Positions 5,133 to 5,358 of a stretch of DNA of 5,358 nt are shown piece by piece; position 1 is the first letter of the stretch, and each line of letters starts with the position of its first letter. The notes under the pieces were generated by a model. The model had not been told where the DNA came from and searched no databases. It saw only the letters and a list, made by a program, of their open reading frames with translations. Where the stretch lies: assembly GCA_025997935.1 (NCBI GenBank), contig BNVG01000124.1, positions 1 to 5,358 on the forward strand, in the 5' to 3' direction. Origin of the DNA: Synergistales bacterium (lineage in GTDB: Bacteria > Synergistota > Synergistia > Synergistales > Aminobacteriaceae). Both the position numbers and the translations under genes were made by a program.

Positions 5133-5358
5133 ACGTCCAGACAGCTTCCGCCGATGAACTCACGGATGACGGAGTTATTGGGTATGCCCTCGGACTGTAT
5201 GGCGGGCACAAACTTCAGTATATTCAGCAGTCTTTGCGCTCCCCCGAACATGGGGGAGTTCTCCCTGACCGTATGCAAAACCGGCTCGACATAGCTCTTG
5301 AGAGCCCCGAGCTCATAAGGCAGGGCCGAGTTGAAAATCATGTCGGCTCTGTTTTGGA
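5129..5358 (-). CDS. Nucleoside (uridine) kinase-like protein, C-terminal end only
   Basis: Only the last 75 complete codons are visible; the reading frame is open to the right edge, so the start lies outside. The sequence ADMIFNSALPYELGALK, then RLLNILKFVPAI and finally IPNNSVIREFIGGS, matches from memory the C terminus of the long uridine kinase-like proteins of Firmicutes, Synergistota and spirochaetes. Those usually have about 550 residues, with a TGS-type region before a P-loop phosphoribulokinase/uridine kinase domain, and are thought to phosphorylate nucleosides in salvage. The catalytic P-loop is not in this window, so the call rests on the tail alone. An ATG at 5341 is internal to the domain (the frame continues upstream as QNRAD) and is not the start. 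The stop overlaps the start of the AlbA_2 gene, showing one operon. Confidence 0.82.
   Translation of the reverse strand, partial: QNRADMIFNSALPYELGALKSYVEPVLHTVRENSPMFGGAQRLLNILKFVPAIQSEGIPNNSVIREFIGGSCLDV

Noticed and set aside
5129..5341. Small 70-residue gene starting at ATG 5341
   Set aside because: The frame stays open to the window edge and the codons before the ATG fit the kinase family (RAD before MIFNSA), so it is the tail of a longer protein.

Overview
All the genes I can support in this 5.36 kb window lie on the minus strand, so transcription runs from the right edge to the left. The window reads as a compact chromosomal operon on the right (about 5358-1538) followed by an accessory module on the left (about 1541-1). 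The right-hand genes are tightly packed: the 3' end of a nucleoside (uridine) kinase-like gene, a Schlafen/AlbA_2-domain protein joined to it by a GTGA overlap, a Na+/phosphate cotransporter of the NptA/YjbB type with a C-terminal PhoU-like region, and a stand-alone PhoU overlapping the transporter gene. The tailed uridine-kinase-like sequence and the sodium-coupled phosphate transporter suggest an anaerobic bacterium of the Firmicutes/Synergistota kind. The window alone cannot fix the taxonomy.

The notable part is a complete type III (RNA-protein) toxin-antitoxin locus of the ToxIN/AbiQ family directly downstream of phoU. A near-consensus sigma-70 promoter (TTGATA, 17-nt spacer, TAAAAT) has its -35 box built over the phoU stop codon. 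It drives a toxI array of three identical 35-nt tandem repeats plus a 9-nt partial copy. A 13-bp hairpin with a short T-rich tail follows the last repeat at once. Then come a GGAGG ribosome binding site and toxN, an endoribonuclease of 170 residues. Each repeat carries an AAAAA run, a plausible site of ToxN self-processing. The four runs delimit exactly three full antitoxin monomers, the number expected for a triangular ToxN3-ToxI3 complex.

Only 26 bp after toxN, behind a strong AGGAGG site, begins an AAA-like ATPase gene that runs off the left edge. No terminator is visible between the two, so the ATPase may be read from the same promoter. In hand-counted 60-base rows, toxN and the ATPase are about 47-48% G+C against about 59-64% for phoU, the transporter and the AlbA_2 gene. 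This fits recent acquisition of the left-hand module.

Functionally, the right side is housekeeping: phosphate uptake with PhoU-type control, nucleotide salvage, and an unexplained AlbA_2 protein. The left side is probably phage defence or an addiction module. Family and motif assignments come from reading the sequence and recalling the families; no search was run.
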